Shown here one piece after another: positions 5,895-12,265 of a DNA stretch of 12,265 nt. Each line of letters opens with the position of its first letter. Position 1 is the first letter of the stretch. The notes beneath the pieces are model-generated. The model did not search any database, was not told where the DNA came from, and was given only the letters and a program-made list of their open reading frames with translations. Position numbers and translations under genes: made by a program. This stretch comes from Candidatus Omnitrophica bacterium CG07_land_8_20_14_0_80_50_8 (GTDB lineage Bacteria; Omnitrophota; Gorgyraeia; 2-02-FULL-51-18): NCBI GenBank assembly GCA_002779345.1, contig PEWW01000128.1, positions 6,600 to 18,864 of the forward strand, given 5' to 3'.

Positions 5895-5910
5895 AACTTT
5901 GGCTAAAGTT
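5895..5910. promoter_or_regulatory. Inverted repeat just upstream of the signalling-operon promoter
   Basis: AACTTT-N4-AAAGTT is a perfect 6-bp inverted repeat located about 10 bp upstream of the -35 box at 5880-5885, centred near position -52 relative to the predicted start. That is a common place for a regulator. It is not followed by a T-tract on either strand, so it is unlikely to be the terminator of the glycine-zipper gene. The HTH protein encoded just downstream is a candidate binder, by inference only. Confidence 0.35.
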
Positions 5911-5934
5911 GACTAAACGATTAATTGACAAGCT

Positions 5935-6480
5935 TTATTGATTATCCGCGTCTGACGGCTGGGAAGCGTGCTGACTAAACAGCCCTTGAAAGAGACCCGC
6001 GGCCGCTCCGACACCGGCGCCGACGAGGGCGCCTTTACCTGCCTTGCCACCTGAAGCAGAGGATGCGATGGCGCCGGTTGCCGCTCCCAAAAGGGCACCG
6101 CGAACCATCGGATTCCCGAGAACATCTCTGAGGGATGGGGATGTGGTTTTGGTCGCCGGGTGCGCGTGGATCTCCTCAAAACGCGTCACACGAAGAGCGC
6201 GCCAAACACCTGTTTCTTCCTGACGTACTTCGGCGCCAACAGCCTCTTGAGTACGCAGATCTAAAACCGAAGAAATACCGTTTAACCGGGTGCGTTCATC
6301 AACGTTGAGGTGCAGTGCGTTCGGATAAGGCCTTCCTTGCGCGTCACAGACCGTGATATCCAGCGCTTGCGAACTGACGCGCGCGACGCGGCCCTCAATG
6401 CTATCGGCAAACGCGGCGGCCTGATAAACACCGGCCAAAACTAGGATTAAAGATCCCCAACGAATCCAATTTCTAAGCAT
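5935..6480 (-). CDS. Secreted glycine-zipper protein, function unknown
   Basis: The chosen ATG (6478-6480) has AGGAGG 7 bases upstream and begins a signal peptide: MLRNW, a hydrophobic core (GSLILVLAGVYQAAAFA) and likely cleavage before Asp26. A longer frame adds 11 residues but disrupts this layout. The mature part has a beta-rich region (about 27-105: IEGRVARVSSQALDITV, and LHLNVDERTRL) and, at 128-166, a glycine zipper (GALLGAATGAIAS and KGALVGAGVGAAAGL) like those of Gly-zipper outer-membrane or periplasmic lipoproteins, though no lipobox cysteine is present. The predicted 181-residue protein is probably periplasmic or outer-membrane associated. It follows the ABC-F gene by 48 bases and may be co-transcribed, but functional linkage is unlikely. 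Confidence 0.75.
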   Translation of the reverse strand: MLRNWIRWGSLILVLAGVYQAAAFADSIEGRVARVSSQALDITVCDAQGRPYPNALHLNVDERTRLNGISSVLDLRTQEAVGAEVRQEETGVWRALRVTRFEEIHAHPATKTTSPSLRDVLGNPMVRGALLGAATGAIASSASGGKAGKGALVGAGVGAAAGLFQGLFSQHASQPSDADNQ

Positions 6481-6528
6481 CACAAACCCTCCTATGATCT
6501 GTTTCATTATCAAGTATCCGCTAACCCG

Positions 6529-8379
6529 TCAAGCGGCAATCTGTCCAAGAAGCCGATCGATCGTGTCTAATTTTTCAGACAGTTCCAGCCAATTTTTTTC
6601 TTCCGCTTCGATCGATTGGAGCAAGAACACCAAACGTTTGTTCCGGAGCGCTGACCAGTGCGCCGAATCCTCGATAAAGTCTTTTTCGGTGATATCTTTT
6701 TCTTCTTTGTAGTCGGTCAGGCGTTTTTCGATTTTTTTCAAACGGGATGACAATTTTCTTTTTTCAGCATGAAGTTCTTTTTTTCTTTGATAGACCGCCT
6801 CCGCGGTAGAAACGCCGTCATGGACAGGATTGACCTTAGTCTTCTCTTCAATAATCTCTGGTTCTTCGGGAATTTCTGGATGAACCTCGTGGCGCAATCG
6901 GTTCGCCAGATGGTACACGTAGTCTTCGTAACTGCCCGGATAACGGCTAACAGAACCGTTATTTACTTCGATGATCTGGGTCGCGACAAGATTAACGAAC
7001 GTCCGATCATGACTGACAAAAAACAGAGTGCCGGAAAAATCTCTGAGCGCGCGTCCCAACGCTTCGACCGTTTCGAAATCAAGGTGATTGGTCGGCTCAT
7101 CAAGCAGGATCGCCTGACACTTAGACAGAAGCAGTCCCGCCAGACACACGCGAGCTCGTTCGCCGCCGCTTAAGACGCCGACCATCTTTTTGACGTCATC
7201 ACCCTTGAAAAGAAAACTGCCGGCCAGGTTCATGATCTCCTGCCGCGTAACCCCGGACGCGGCCTTCTCATAGAGGTGCGTATACACGTCCTGCCGCGGG
7301 TGGAGTGTGGCAAACACATGCTGGGCATAGTAACCGATCTTTAAACGGTGCCCCCACTGAACTCGGCCGTCCTTGGGCGTCAAATCTCCGGCGAGCGTCC
7401 TTAAAAGAGTTGTCTTGCCCTGGCCGTTGTCCCCGAGTACGGCGACACGGGAGCCCTGTTCGATTTCAAGGTTGACGTGCCGCGCCACGGTCTTTTCCGG
7501 ATAACCGATAGAAAGATTTTCGCAAACGATCGCGATCCCGCCGTGGTGATCCACCTGCGGAATTTTGATGCGGACGTTACTTAGGGGATGGCCGACTTCG
7601 ATCGTCCGGAGCTTTTCGATCTGTTTCATTTTCGAGCGCGCCTGGCTCGCCTTGGAGGCCTTGGCGTGGAAACGGTCAACGAATGCCTGGAGTTGTTTTT
7701 TCTTGGACGCGATGTTGCGGTTAGCGCTTAAGATGAGTACTTTTTGTTCTTCCTTAAAAACAAGATACGCTTCGACGGGACCGGGGTAAAGCGTCATATC
7801 GCCGTTTTCAATTTCGAGTGTGTACTCACAGGTTTTTTTCAAAAATTCGCGGTCGTGCGAGACAATCAGAAACGCGCCGTGATATTCCCGCAGAAAATTT
7901 TCCAAAAGGATGAGAGTTTTCAAATCTAGATAATTGGTCGGTTCATCGAGGATGAGAAAATTAGGTTCTGCCAGGAGCATCGAGGCTAGTTTTACCCGCG
8001 TGCGGTAGCCGCCGGAAAGTTCGCCTATCCGAGTGGTCAAGAATTCATTTTTGAGTTGAAATTGTCCGGCCACTTCCCCACAGCGCCATTCCGGCTTTCC
8101 CGTATAACGCGTCAGAAATGCCATCACCGTTTCGTCAAGCCCATAAGGATCCAGCTGTTCCAGGTAACTTAAACGTAACTGGCGGCTTTTGACAACCGTA
8201 CCCCCGTCAGCCTCTTCGTGCCCGGTAATAATCTTGCAGAGCGTTGATTTGCCGGCGCCGTTACGACCGATGACGCCGATCTTCTGATTTTCAAGAAAGG
8301 ACGCCCCGGCGCCGTCTAAAACGACGTGCGTCCCGTACCTTTTTTGAATGTTATTGAGTTGCAATAAAACCTTGGCCAT
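6529..8379 (-). CDS. ABC-F family ATPase (Uup/EttA-like), ribosome-associated
   Basis: ABC-F proteins have two ATPase domains and no membrane part; members such as EttA and Uup act on ribosomes. The 616-residue protein shows Walker A GRNGAGKST (38-46), signature LSGGY (121-125), Walker B LILDEPTNYLD with Glu146, and His-loop SHD; the linker (about 210-262, FVDRFHAKASKASQARSK) is the ABC-F P-site tRNA-interaction region; the second domain has GDNGQGKTT (316-324), LSGGE (403-407) and ILLDEPTNHLD. A charged C-terminal coiled coil (about 526-616) favours the Uup branch over EttA. All catalytic motifs are intact. The ATG at 8377-8379 has no ribosome site but an exact TATAAT 8 bases upstream. Confidence 0.93.
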   Translation of the reverse strand: MAKVLLQLNNIQKRYGTHVVLDGAGASFLENQKIGVIGRNGAGKSTLCKIITGHEEADGGTVVKSRQLRLSYLEQLDPYGLDETVMAFLTRYTGKPEWRCGEVAGQFQLKNEFLTTRIGELSGGYRTRVKLASMLLAEPNFLILDEPTNYLDLKTLILLENFLREYHGAFLIVSHDREFLKKTCEYTLEIENGDMTLYPGPVEAYLVFKEEQKVLILSANRNIASKKKQLQAFVDRFHAKASKASQARSKMKQIEKLRTIEVGHPLSNVRIKIPQVDHHGGIAIVCENLSIGYPEKTVARHVNLEIEQGSRVAVLGDNGQGKTTLLRTLAGDLTPKDGRVQWGHRLKIGYYAQHVFATLHPRQDVYTHLYEKAASGVTRQEIMNLAGSFLFKGDDVKKMVGVLSGGERARVCLAGLLLSKCQAILLDEPTNHLDFETVEALGRALRDFSGTLFFVSHDRTFVNLVATQIIEVNNGSVSRYPGSYEDYVYHLANRLRHEVHPEIPEEPEIIEEKTKVNPVHDGVSTAEAVYQRKKELHAEKRKLSSRLKKIEKRLTDYKEEKDITEKDFIEDSAHWSALRNKRLVFLLQSIEAEEKNWLELSEKLDTIDRLLGQIAA

Positions 8380-8387
8380 GGCGCAGT

Positions 8388-8415
8388 ATTATACCAGAGA
8401 CTTATCATAAGTGAA
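8388..8415 (-). promoter_or_regulatory. Promoter of the ABC-F gene, predicted leaderless
   Basis: On the minus strand, TTCACT (8410-8415, 4 of 6) and a perfect TATAAT (8388-8393) are spaced by 16 bp. Only 8 bases separate the -10 from the ATG, so the message would start within about 0-3 bases of the initiation codon. There is no Shine-Dalgarno. Confidence 0.65.
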
Positions 8416-8527
8416 TAAACGAATGCCGGGTCTATATCGAACCCTGCCAAGGATAGACTTAATAAAACTCTTTTTTCTTGTATCTTTCCAAAAATATAGG
8501 ACAATACGGGTCAACCAAAGGATAACT

Positions 8528-8665
8528 ATGAAAAATCAAGGACTCTATCGCGGTGGTGAGAATAAAAAGATAAAAACGTCGAAAGCGGAAAAAGTCTATA
8601 ATGCGATTCAAGCGATGAAGCGTAAAGCGCTCGCAAACGGGCCAAAAAAAGAAACGACTGCATAG
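8528..8665 (+). CDS. Small basic protein (45 aa), unknown
   Basis: A plus-strand ATG with AAAGGA 6 bases upstream opens a 45-residue frame ending in TAG. The product is very basic (about a dozen lysines and arginines in 45 residues: GENKKIKTSKAEKVYNAIQ, MKRKALANGPKKETTA), with one predicted amphipathic helix in the middle. It has no membrane segment. The charge suggests nucleic-acid or ribosome contact, but I do not recognise a family. It is the only plus-strand gene between 1 and 11479, is divergent from the ABC-F gene and converges on the zinc-ribbon gene 16 bases away. A longer frame from a GTG at 8411 would run through the ABC-F promoter and lacks a ribosome site. Confidence 0.55.
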   Translation: MKNQGLYRGGENKKIKTSKAEKVYNAIQAMKRKALANGPKKETTA

Positions 8666-8670
8666 TTTCT
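8643..8670 (-). terminator. Weak candidate terminator of the envelope/zinc-ribbon gene string
   Basis: AGAAAC (8650-8655) pairs with GTTTCT (8665-8670) around a 9-base loop, and on the minus strand the stem leads straight into TTTTTTT. It lies 12 bases past the stop of the zinc-ribbon gene. The stem is short and AT-rich, so this is only a candidate; it overlaps the 3' end of the convergent 45-residue gene. Confidence 0.35.
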
Positions 8671-8681
8671 GATCCGGTTTG

Positions 8682-8912
8682 TCATTTCACTTTTGCACTA
8701 TCAGGCGCCAAAGGACGATTGCGTTTCGGACACACTGTGTAAAACACTTCACAGCGGGCGCCGCAATGCGGGCAAAACCTGAGGCCTGCCTCACGCATCT
8801 GTTCCGCAACATTCTTAAGGTGTACGAAAACCGCCCAGCCGATCCAGACGATGCCCAAGACAGCCACCAGCGACAATTCAAATAAAGGCAAGACAAGAAA
8901 CGGGGGGGTCAA
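8682..8912 (-). CDS. Membrane-anchored zinc-ribbon-like protein (76 aa)
   Basis: The frame starts with TTG at 8910-8912, overlapping the TGA of the upstream gene (TTGA), and gives one transmembrane segment (about residues 9-31, LSLVAVLGIVWIGWAVFV) followed by a short helix and a zinc-ribbon-like tail: CPHC (Cys47, Cys50), Cys54 and Cys61. The fourth canonical ligand spacing (CPxC) is not complete, since the last pair reads VCPKR, so metal binding is uncertain. No good ribosome site precedes the TTG; coupling to the upstream gene is likely, or initiation may be at a TTG at 8891. A run of seven C residues directly follows the start codon. Function unknown. Confidence 0.6.
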   Translation of the reverse strand: MTPPFLVLPLFELSLVAVLGIVWIGWAVFVHLKNVAEQMREAGLRFCPHCGARCEVFYTVCPKRNRPLAPDSAKVK

Positions 8913-9448
8913 AAACCACGGCCCCCGGCGGCGCCATTCGAACGCTTCATCGCGCGCGAGTTTTTAACTGACCTACTCTTTTTTACTTTTGGGGACGTGG
9001 CAGGTACCGGCGGTGACTGCACGGTCGTGCGTGGTTTGCTGAACGGCTTCGAAGGCATGGCCACCGGCGTGAGAACCGGATAAGGCTTGCCCCTAGCCTC
9101 TTGCCTGCCGGCAGGCAGGGACTTGCGTCTGGCAAAACACTCCTTACAATAGACCGCACGGTCTTCGGAAGGTTTAAAAGGGACCTCGCAGACTTTATGA
9201 CAGTCCGCACAGATCGCCTCGTATAAAACCCTGTCGCGGTGCGGCGGCTGATGGGTTTTGAAACTCTGAAAAGGTTTAGATTGATCACCGTTTCCGGCGG
9301 GTCTTCCTGCTGTTTGAGCAACCACAATATCCATCTTTTTTTCTAAACTAACGAGCCGATCCACGAGTTTGGCTATCATCCCCTCCAAATAGGGATCGAC
9401 CTGCGGCGCCGCGCCTGCCCTATGCTTAGACTTTGGGCTTTTTTTCAT
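8909..9448 (-). CDS. CxxC-x17-CxxC zinc-finger protein
   Basis: The 179-residue protein has a coiled-coil-like N-terminal helix (DPYLEGMIAKLVDRLVSLEK, residues 18-37), a four-cysteine zinc finger with exact CxxC-x17-CxxC spacing (Cys80, Cys83, Cys101, Cys104; extra Cys87) in the context YEAICADCHKVCEVPFKPSE, and a long Pro/Lys/Arg-rich disordered tail. The finger matches a small-domain type I recall from candidate-phylum genomes; its role is not known to me, though the basic tail suggests nucleic-acid binding. The tail contains LPAGRQ (111-116) encoded by a 16-bp palindrome. The ATG is well supported by AAAGGAG about 5 bases upstream. It follows the SUI1 gene by 54 bases and overlaps the zinc-ribbon gene. 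Confidence 0.82.
   Translation of the reverse strand: MKKSPKSKHRAGAAPQVDPYLEGMIAKLVDRLVSLEKKMDIVVAQTAGRPAGNGDQSKPFQSFKTHQPPHRDRVLYEAICADCHKVCEVPFKPSEDRAVYCKECFARRKSLPAGRQEARGKPYPVLTPVAMPSKPFSKPRTTVQSPPVPATSPKVKKSRSVKNSRAMKRSNGAAGGRGF
9102..9117. repeat. REP-like perfect 16-bp palindrome inside a coding sequence
   Basis: TGCCTGCCGGCAGGCA is a perfect palindrome in the tail of the CxxC-x17-CxxC gene, where it is read as LPAGRQ. I recall this palindrome and the peptide as recurrent in environmental candidate-phylum genomes. Only one copy is in this window. Confidence 0.6.
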
Positions 9449-9502
9449 AACTCTCCTTTAATAATTTGTTGATTACCATGCATCGCTTTTGCGCTCAGAG
9501 TC

Positions 9503-9718
9503 TCACTGCTTGAACCAAGCCTTAATAGCTTGGGCTCTATCACCCTGAATTTCTATAACGCCGTTTTTCACGGTCCCGCCTGTGCCAAAAACGCCTTTAA
9601 GCTCCCGGGCGATGGCATCAAGCTTGTCCGAGCCATAGGTATGAAGACCCCTAATGACAGTGACTGTCTTTCCTGCTCTTTTTTCCAAACGGATCTTAGG
9701 ACTCGGCGATTGCCCCAC
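9503..9718 (-). CDS. Minimal SUI1/eIF1-family protein (YciH-like)
   Basis: The 71-residue protein is essentially a single SUI1 domain: [17 protein letters not shown] (residues 9-25, the basic hairpin), [20 protein letters not shown] (32-51) and [16 protein letters not shown]. Bacterial YciH members are usually about 105-110 residues; this one lacks most of the N-terminal part but keeps the fold core. Homologues influence start-site selection or act as stress translation factors; the role here is inferred. The start is GTG (9716-9718), 4 bases after the TAG of the LpxL-type gene, with no strong ribosome site, so translational coupling is likely. Confidence 0.88.
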   Translation of the reverse strand: MGQSPSPKIRLEKRAGKTVTVIRGLHTYGSDKLDAIARELKGVFGTGGTVKNGVIEIQGDRAQAIKAWFKQ

Positions 9719-9722
9719 AGGC

Positions 9723-10607
9723 CTATGCCGTCCGATTGGTCAGCGGTTTTTGTTTCCAGCGCCGATGGCCCCAAGACCATTGCTCCGGATATTCACGAAT
9801 CTTGGATTCCAGTATTTCGTTTAGACGTCTTGTCGTCTCAGGCTCCCAGTTCGGTCCGTTCGACAAAGGCACTTCCGGCAGTACTTGAATGTCGTATTGA
9901 CCCACCTTTTTTCTTAAGCAATAAATGGGAATTAAAGCGCAGCCGGTTTTTTTGGACAGCCGCGCCGGAAGAGACGTGGTCGAAGTGATTTTACCAAAAA
10001 AATCGATCCACATGCCGTCGCTTCCATCCCACTGGTCTATCACGACTGCCACCGTAAAATTTTTATGCAATTCGACCAAGGTCTGCCGGATAGCGTTTAC
10101 CTTAGGGATAGGCACGGTGTCAATTTCTCTGCGTAGTCTATCAATCATTTTATCAAGATAGGTATTTTTTATTTTTTTCACGATCACCCCGTGCGGAACC
10201 TGACTGAGATGGCCCGCAAATGCGATATACTCCCAAGCGCCCAGGTGCGACGCGACAAAGATCACGCCTTTCCCCCTCGACAAGGCCTCCTCGTAATATT
10301 GCTTCCCTGTCGTGGTGAACCGGCCTGGGGCATTTTTCTTAATTTTTTTTATTAAAAATAATTCCAGAATTGAAAGCGCGCTGCTTTCAAAACACTTTCG
10401 AGCGATCCGTCTTTTTCTATCGGCGGAAAGCGTATCTCCGTAAGCGATGGTCAGATTGGCGAACGCGATATTTCTTCGTTTAGATGAAACATAATAATAC
10501 AGATCCCCCACACGGGTTATGACCCAGCCGGACAACGGTAAAGGGATCAAATTTAGAATAAAAAATAGGGCCTCAACCGCGTAAAATTCAAATAAGTAAA
10601 CCATCAT
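9723..10607 (-). CDS. Lipid A acyltransferase of the LpxL/HtrB family
   Basis: Family members transfer a fatty acyl chain from acyl-ACP to a hydroxyl group of the lipid A precursor at the inner membrane. The 294-residue protein has an N-terminal hydrophobic anchor (about 5-32), [12 protein letters not shown] (45-56), and the catalytic HX4(D/E) motif as His121-LGAW-Glu126 in [10 protein letters not shown]. Further family blocks are VVIDQWDG (acceptor region), [20 protein letters not shown] and the C-terminal [15 protein letters not shown]. Length fits the family (about 290-320). The start is one of two adjacent ATGs (10605-10607 or 10602-10604); GGAAGGA lies about 12 bases upstream of the first. 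Whether it adds a laurate, myristate or another chain, or acts on another glycolipid, cannot be read. It lies between the hexapeptide acyltransferase and SUI1 genes. Confidence 0.9.
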   Translation of the reverse strand: MMVYLFEFYAVEALFFILNLIPLPLSGWVITRVGDLYYYVSSKRRNIAFANLTIAYGDTLSADRKRRIARKCFESSALSILELFLIKKIKKNAPGRFTTTGKQYYEEALSRGKGVIFVASHLGAWEYIAFAGHLSQVPHGVIVKKIKNTYLDKMIDRLRREIDTVPIPKVNAIRQTLVELHKNFTVAVVIDQWDGSDGMWIDFFGKITSTTSLPARLSKKTGCALIPIYCLRKKVGQYDIQVLPEVPLSNGPNWEPETTRRLNEILESKIREYPEQWSWGHRRWKQKPLTNRTA

Positions 10608-10659
10608 ACTTCTCAGCAGTCCTTCCGAAGCTGTCTAGTAAAGTCATTCAAATACTTAC

Positions 10660-11415
10660 CTATAAAACGGCTAGTGTGCGGCGTTCGATTCGGAGGTCTC
10701 GCACGGGGTTGCCTCCCCAGACGCCTTTCGGCGGGATTTTAGTGCCTTTTGGCAGGTAACTGCAGGGCGAAAGTGAGGCCCCATCGCCAATTTCACAATC
10801 AGGCATAATCACGGAGCCTAGACCTATAGAGACGTTATTCCCAATCCGCGTTGGCGCCAGTCTTATGAAGCCTCTCTCGGAGGCATGACAGATCAGAGCC
10901 ACGCCGCCCCCAATCAGGACATGGTCTCCGATCTCGAGCATCGAGAGATCCGCCAGACCCGCCGTGTTGACATTCACGCCTTTACCTATTTTGGCGCCCA
11001 TCAAGCGGTAAAAAAGCGTCTGAAAAGGAGAAAGTCTCAAAACGTCCAGAAAAGCGCTGTTTGCCAGAAGTATCAGGCTGTTGTAACCCATCCACTGAAG
11101 GCAAGCCGTGGAATGGATAGTGTAAAGGCCGGGAGCGATTTTGAAATTAAACAGTTTCACGGCTAAAACACAAACGAAAATAAGGACAGTGCCAAAAATA
11201 AAGTAACCGAAGGCTACGGAAAAAGAAAGCGATAATACCCTCATCCAGAGGGGGTGGATCCCCGCCATTTTCCAAATACCGAAGAAAAAGAACAACATAG
11301 GGAAAAGACTCAAGCCCAGCACCCCCACCGCTAAAAGGTGCAGAAACCATATCCATAGATTAAATCGGGCGGCTTCCCAACGGCTCCGCTTCGCCTTCTT
11401 TTCTTTAGTCTCCAT
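10660..11415 (-). CDS. Membrane-anchored left-handed beta-helix (hexapeptide) acyltransferase
   Basis: Residues about 20-45 and 60-88 are two strongly hydrophobic membrane segments, and residues about 141-236 are hexapeptide repeats forming a left-handed beta-helix (MGAKIGKGVNVN, MLEIGDHVLIGGGVALI, TRIGNNVSIGLGSVIMPD, CEIGDGASLSP), capped by PPKGVWGGNPVRDLR. A histidine in ICHASE (His177) is the likely catalytic base. The layout resembles the C-terminal acyltransferase part of Pls/PosA-type synthetases and polysaccharide O-acetyltransferases; the substrate is unknown. I chose the ATG at 11413-11415 (251 residues); a GTG at 11439 would add 8 residues. Neither has a convincing ribosome site, and a TACACT lies 7 bases before the ATG. 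It ends in TAG, 52 bases before the LpxL-type gene, so it likely shares its message. Confidence 0.85.
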   Translation of the reverse strand: METKEKKAKRSRWEAARFNLWIWFLHLLAVGVLGLSLFPMLFFFFGIWKMAGIHPLWMRVLSLSFSVAFGYFIFGTVLIFVCVLAVKLFNFKIAPGLYTIHSTACLQWMGYNSLILLANSAFLDVLRLSPFQTLFYRLMGAKIGKGVNVNTAGLADLSMLEIGDHVLIGGGVALICHASERGFIRLAPTRIGNNVSIGLGSVIMPDCEIGDGASLSPCSYLPKGTKIPPKGVWGGNPVRDLRIERRTLAVL

Positions 11416-11479
11416 AAAGGTTAGTGTAGCATATTTCACTTCTTGCTTCTATTTTCCAATGGTGATAGATTGGTTTTTT

Positions 11480-12229
11480 ATGAAAATCAAAGAAAGAAAC
11501 ATTTTTATCAGCGGGGGTTCGCGCGGCATAGGAAGAGCCATTTCGCTTTCGCAGGCCGAAAAGGGCGTGACGCTTTTCATCAATTATCTGCGTGACGACG
11601 AGGCGGCAGCGCGCGCCAAAAAAGAGGCCGAAAAAAAAGGCGCGCGAGTTTTTCTCCTGCCGGGAAATGTCGGCGACCCGGACACGATCCTTTCGCTGTT
11701 CAAATCGATTCAGGAAAAAACAAACCGTCTCGACGCCGTCATTCACAATGCCGCGCTGGGAGTCTTTAAACCGGCCCATCAACTGCGCGAGAAAGATTGG
11801 GATATCTCGCTTGATGTCAATGCCAAAGCCCTTTTGTTTTTAAGTCAATCCGCTTTGCCCTTAATGAAACAGCACGGCGGAAAAATTGTCGCTATTTCAA
11901 GCCTCGGCTCCACCCACTTCACGCCTCATTACGGCGCGATCGGGATCTCCAAGGCCGCGCTTGAGTCGTTGGTTCGTTACCTGGCAGTGGAGCTGGCCCC
12001 CTACAAAATTCATGTGAATGCCGTCTCCGGAGGTTTGATCGAGACAGATTCTTTAAAGAGGTTTCCTGATTTTCACAAGATGAAGAAAGAATTTTTACGC
12101 CGCACTCCGGGGGGTCGTCTGGGCAGCCCAGAGGACATCGCAGACGCCGTTTCATTTCTCTTGGGCCCCAAATCCGACTGGTTTTACGGACAAACCCTGA
12201 TCGCCGACGGTGGCTATTCTCTCTTTTAA
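11480..12229 (+). CDS. fabL: Enoyl-[acyl-carrier-protein] reductase of the FabL type (short-chain dehydrogenase)
   Basis: FabL reduces the double bond of enoyl-ACP with NADPH in the last step of fatty acid elongation. The 249-residue protein has the coenzyme-binding loop SGGSRGIG (11-18), HNAALG (89-94) and a C-terminal GQTLIADGGYSLF. The decisive feature is the catalytic spacing: Tyr151 and Lys158 are separated by six residues (HYGAIGISK), the Y-x6-K pattern of enoyl-ACP reductases, not the Y-x3-K of FabG; numbering and the block VRYLAVELAPYKIHVNAVSGG agree with Bacillus FabL as I remember it. An alternative start (ATG 11459) adds 7 unconserved residues. A TAGATT hexamer 8 bases before the chosen ATG and the lack of a ribosome site suggest a leaderless message. 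It is divergent from the acyltransferase gene and fits the lipid theme. Confidence 0.85.
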   Translation: MKIKERNIFISGGSRGIGRAISLSQAEKGVTLFINYLRDDEAAARAKKEAEKKGARVFLLPGNVGDPDTILSLFKSIQEKTNRLDAVIHNAALGVFKPAHQLREKDWDISLDVNAKALLFLSQSALPLMKQHGGKIVAISSLGSTHFTPHYGAIGISKAALESLVRYLAVELAPYKIHVNAVSGGLIETDSLKRFPDFHKMKKEFLRRTPGGRLGSPEDIADAVSFLLGPKSDWFYGQTLIADGGYSLF

Positions 12230-12265
12230 CGCCCTGGGTGCCTATTGTCTGATCTTTATTTCGCT

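Noticed and set aside
5913..6179. Second minus-strand frame of 88 codons overlapping the glycine-zipper gene
   Set aside because: The zipper frame has a signal peptide and a perfect ribosome site; the alternative is proline- and arginine-rich without either.
8687..8896. Alternative minus-strand frame of 69 codons within the zinc-ribbon gene
   Set aside because: It lacks the transmembrane-plus-CxxC layout seen in the neighbouring frame, and its composition looks like an out-of-frame shadow.
11480..12229. Annotation of the short-chain dehydrogenase as FabG (3-oxoacyl-ACP reductase)
   Set aside because: FabG uses Y-x3-K; here the catalytic pair is Y151-x6-K158, as in FabL enoyl-ACP reductases.
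1..12265. CRISPR array, tRNA, rRNA, insertion sequence or prophage
   Set aside because: I saw no regularly spaced repeats, cloverleaf with CCA-type end, rRNA-like stretch, transposase or integrase; the excisionase-type HTH proteins stand in signalling contexts, not mobile ones.

Overview
The window looks like a chromosomal segment of a Gram-negative-type bacterium. A lipid A-type (LpxL/HtrB family) acyltransferase implies an outer membrane. A CxxC-x17-CxxC zinc-finger protein, excisionase-type HTH regulators and a TGCCTGCCGGCAGGCA palindrome inside a gene resemble what I remember from environmental genomes of Omnitrophota and nearby candidate phyla. That placement is an inference; no marker gene here proves it. 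I see no tRNA, rRNA, CRISPR array, insertion sequence or phage gene.

Almost everything is on the minus strand, so transcription runs from high to low coordinates. (1) 8682-11415 is a lipid/envelope-flavoured string: hexapeptide acyltransferase, LpxL-type acyltransferase, minimal SUI1 protein, CxxC-x17-CxxC protein and a membrane-anchored zinc-ribbon protein. The enoyl-ACP reductase fabL (11480-12229, plus) diverges from it. (2) An orphan 45-residue basic protein (8528-8665, plus) is divergent from an ABC-F ATPase (6529-8379), which is followed by a secreted glycine-zipper protein. (3) 3902-5812 is a compact signalling operon: excisionase-type HTH, receiver domain, GGDEF domain and two stand-alone receivers, all abutting or overlapping. 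(4) 1068-3864 holds two tandem ArsR-family repressors, two small uncharacterised proteins and an ACT-domain malic enzyme, closed by a strong terminator at 876-912. (5) The left end holds an HTH-EIIA(Ntr-like) fusion and the first codons of a membrane protein.

The most notable observation is in the signalling operon. The receiver (5233-5586) and the GGDEF domain (4681-5232) are in the same frame, separated by exactly one TAG codon, and their junction reads like the normal linker of a fused receiver-GGDEF response regulator. TAG is an ordinary stop for at least five other genes here, so this is either a recent nonsense change, a sequence error, or a deliberate split using TAG-GTG reinitiation or readthrough. 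Other points of interest are an ArsR operator (ATATTC-N8-GAATAT) overlapping a -10 box, several genes whose -10 hexamer lies only 6-8 nt before the ATG without a Shine-Dalgarno (leaderless-type starts), and the palindrome inserted in a coding sequence.
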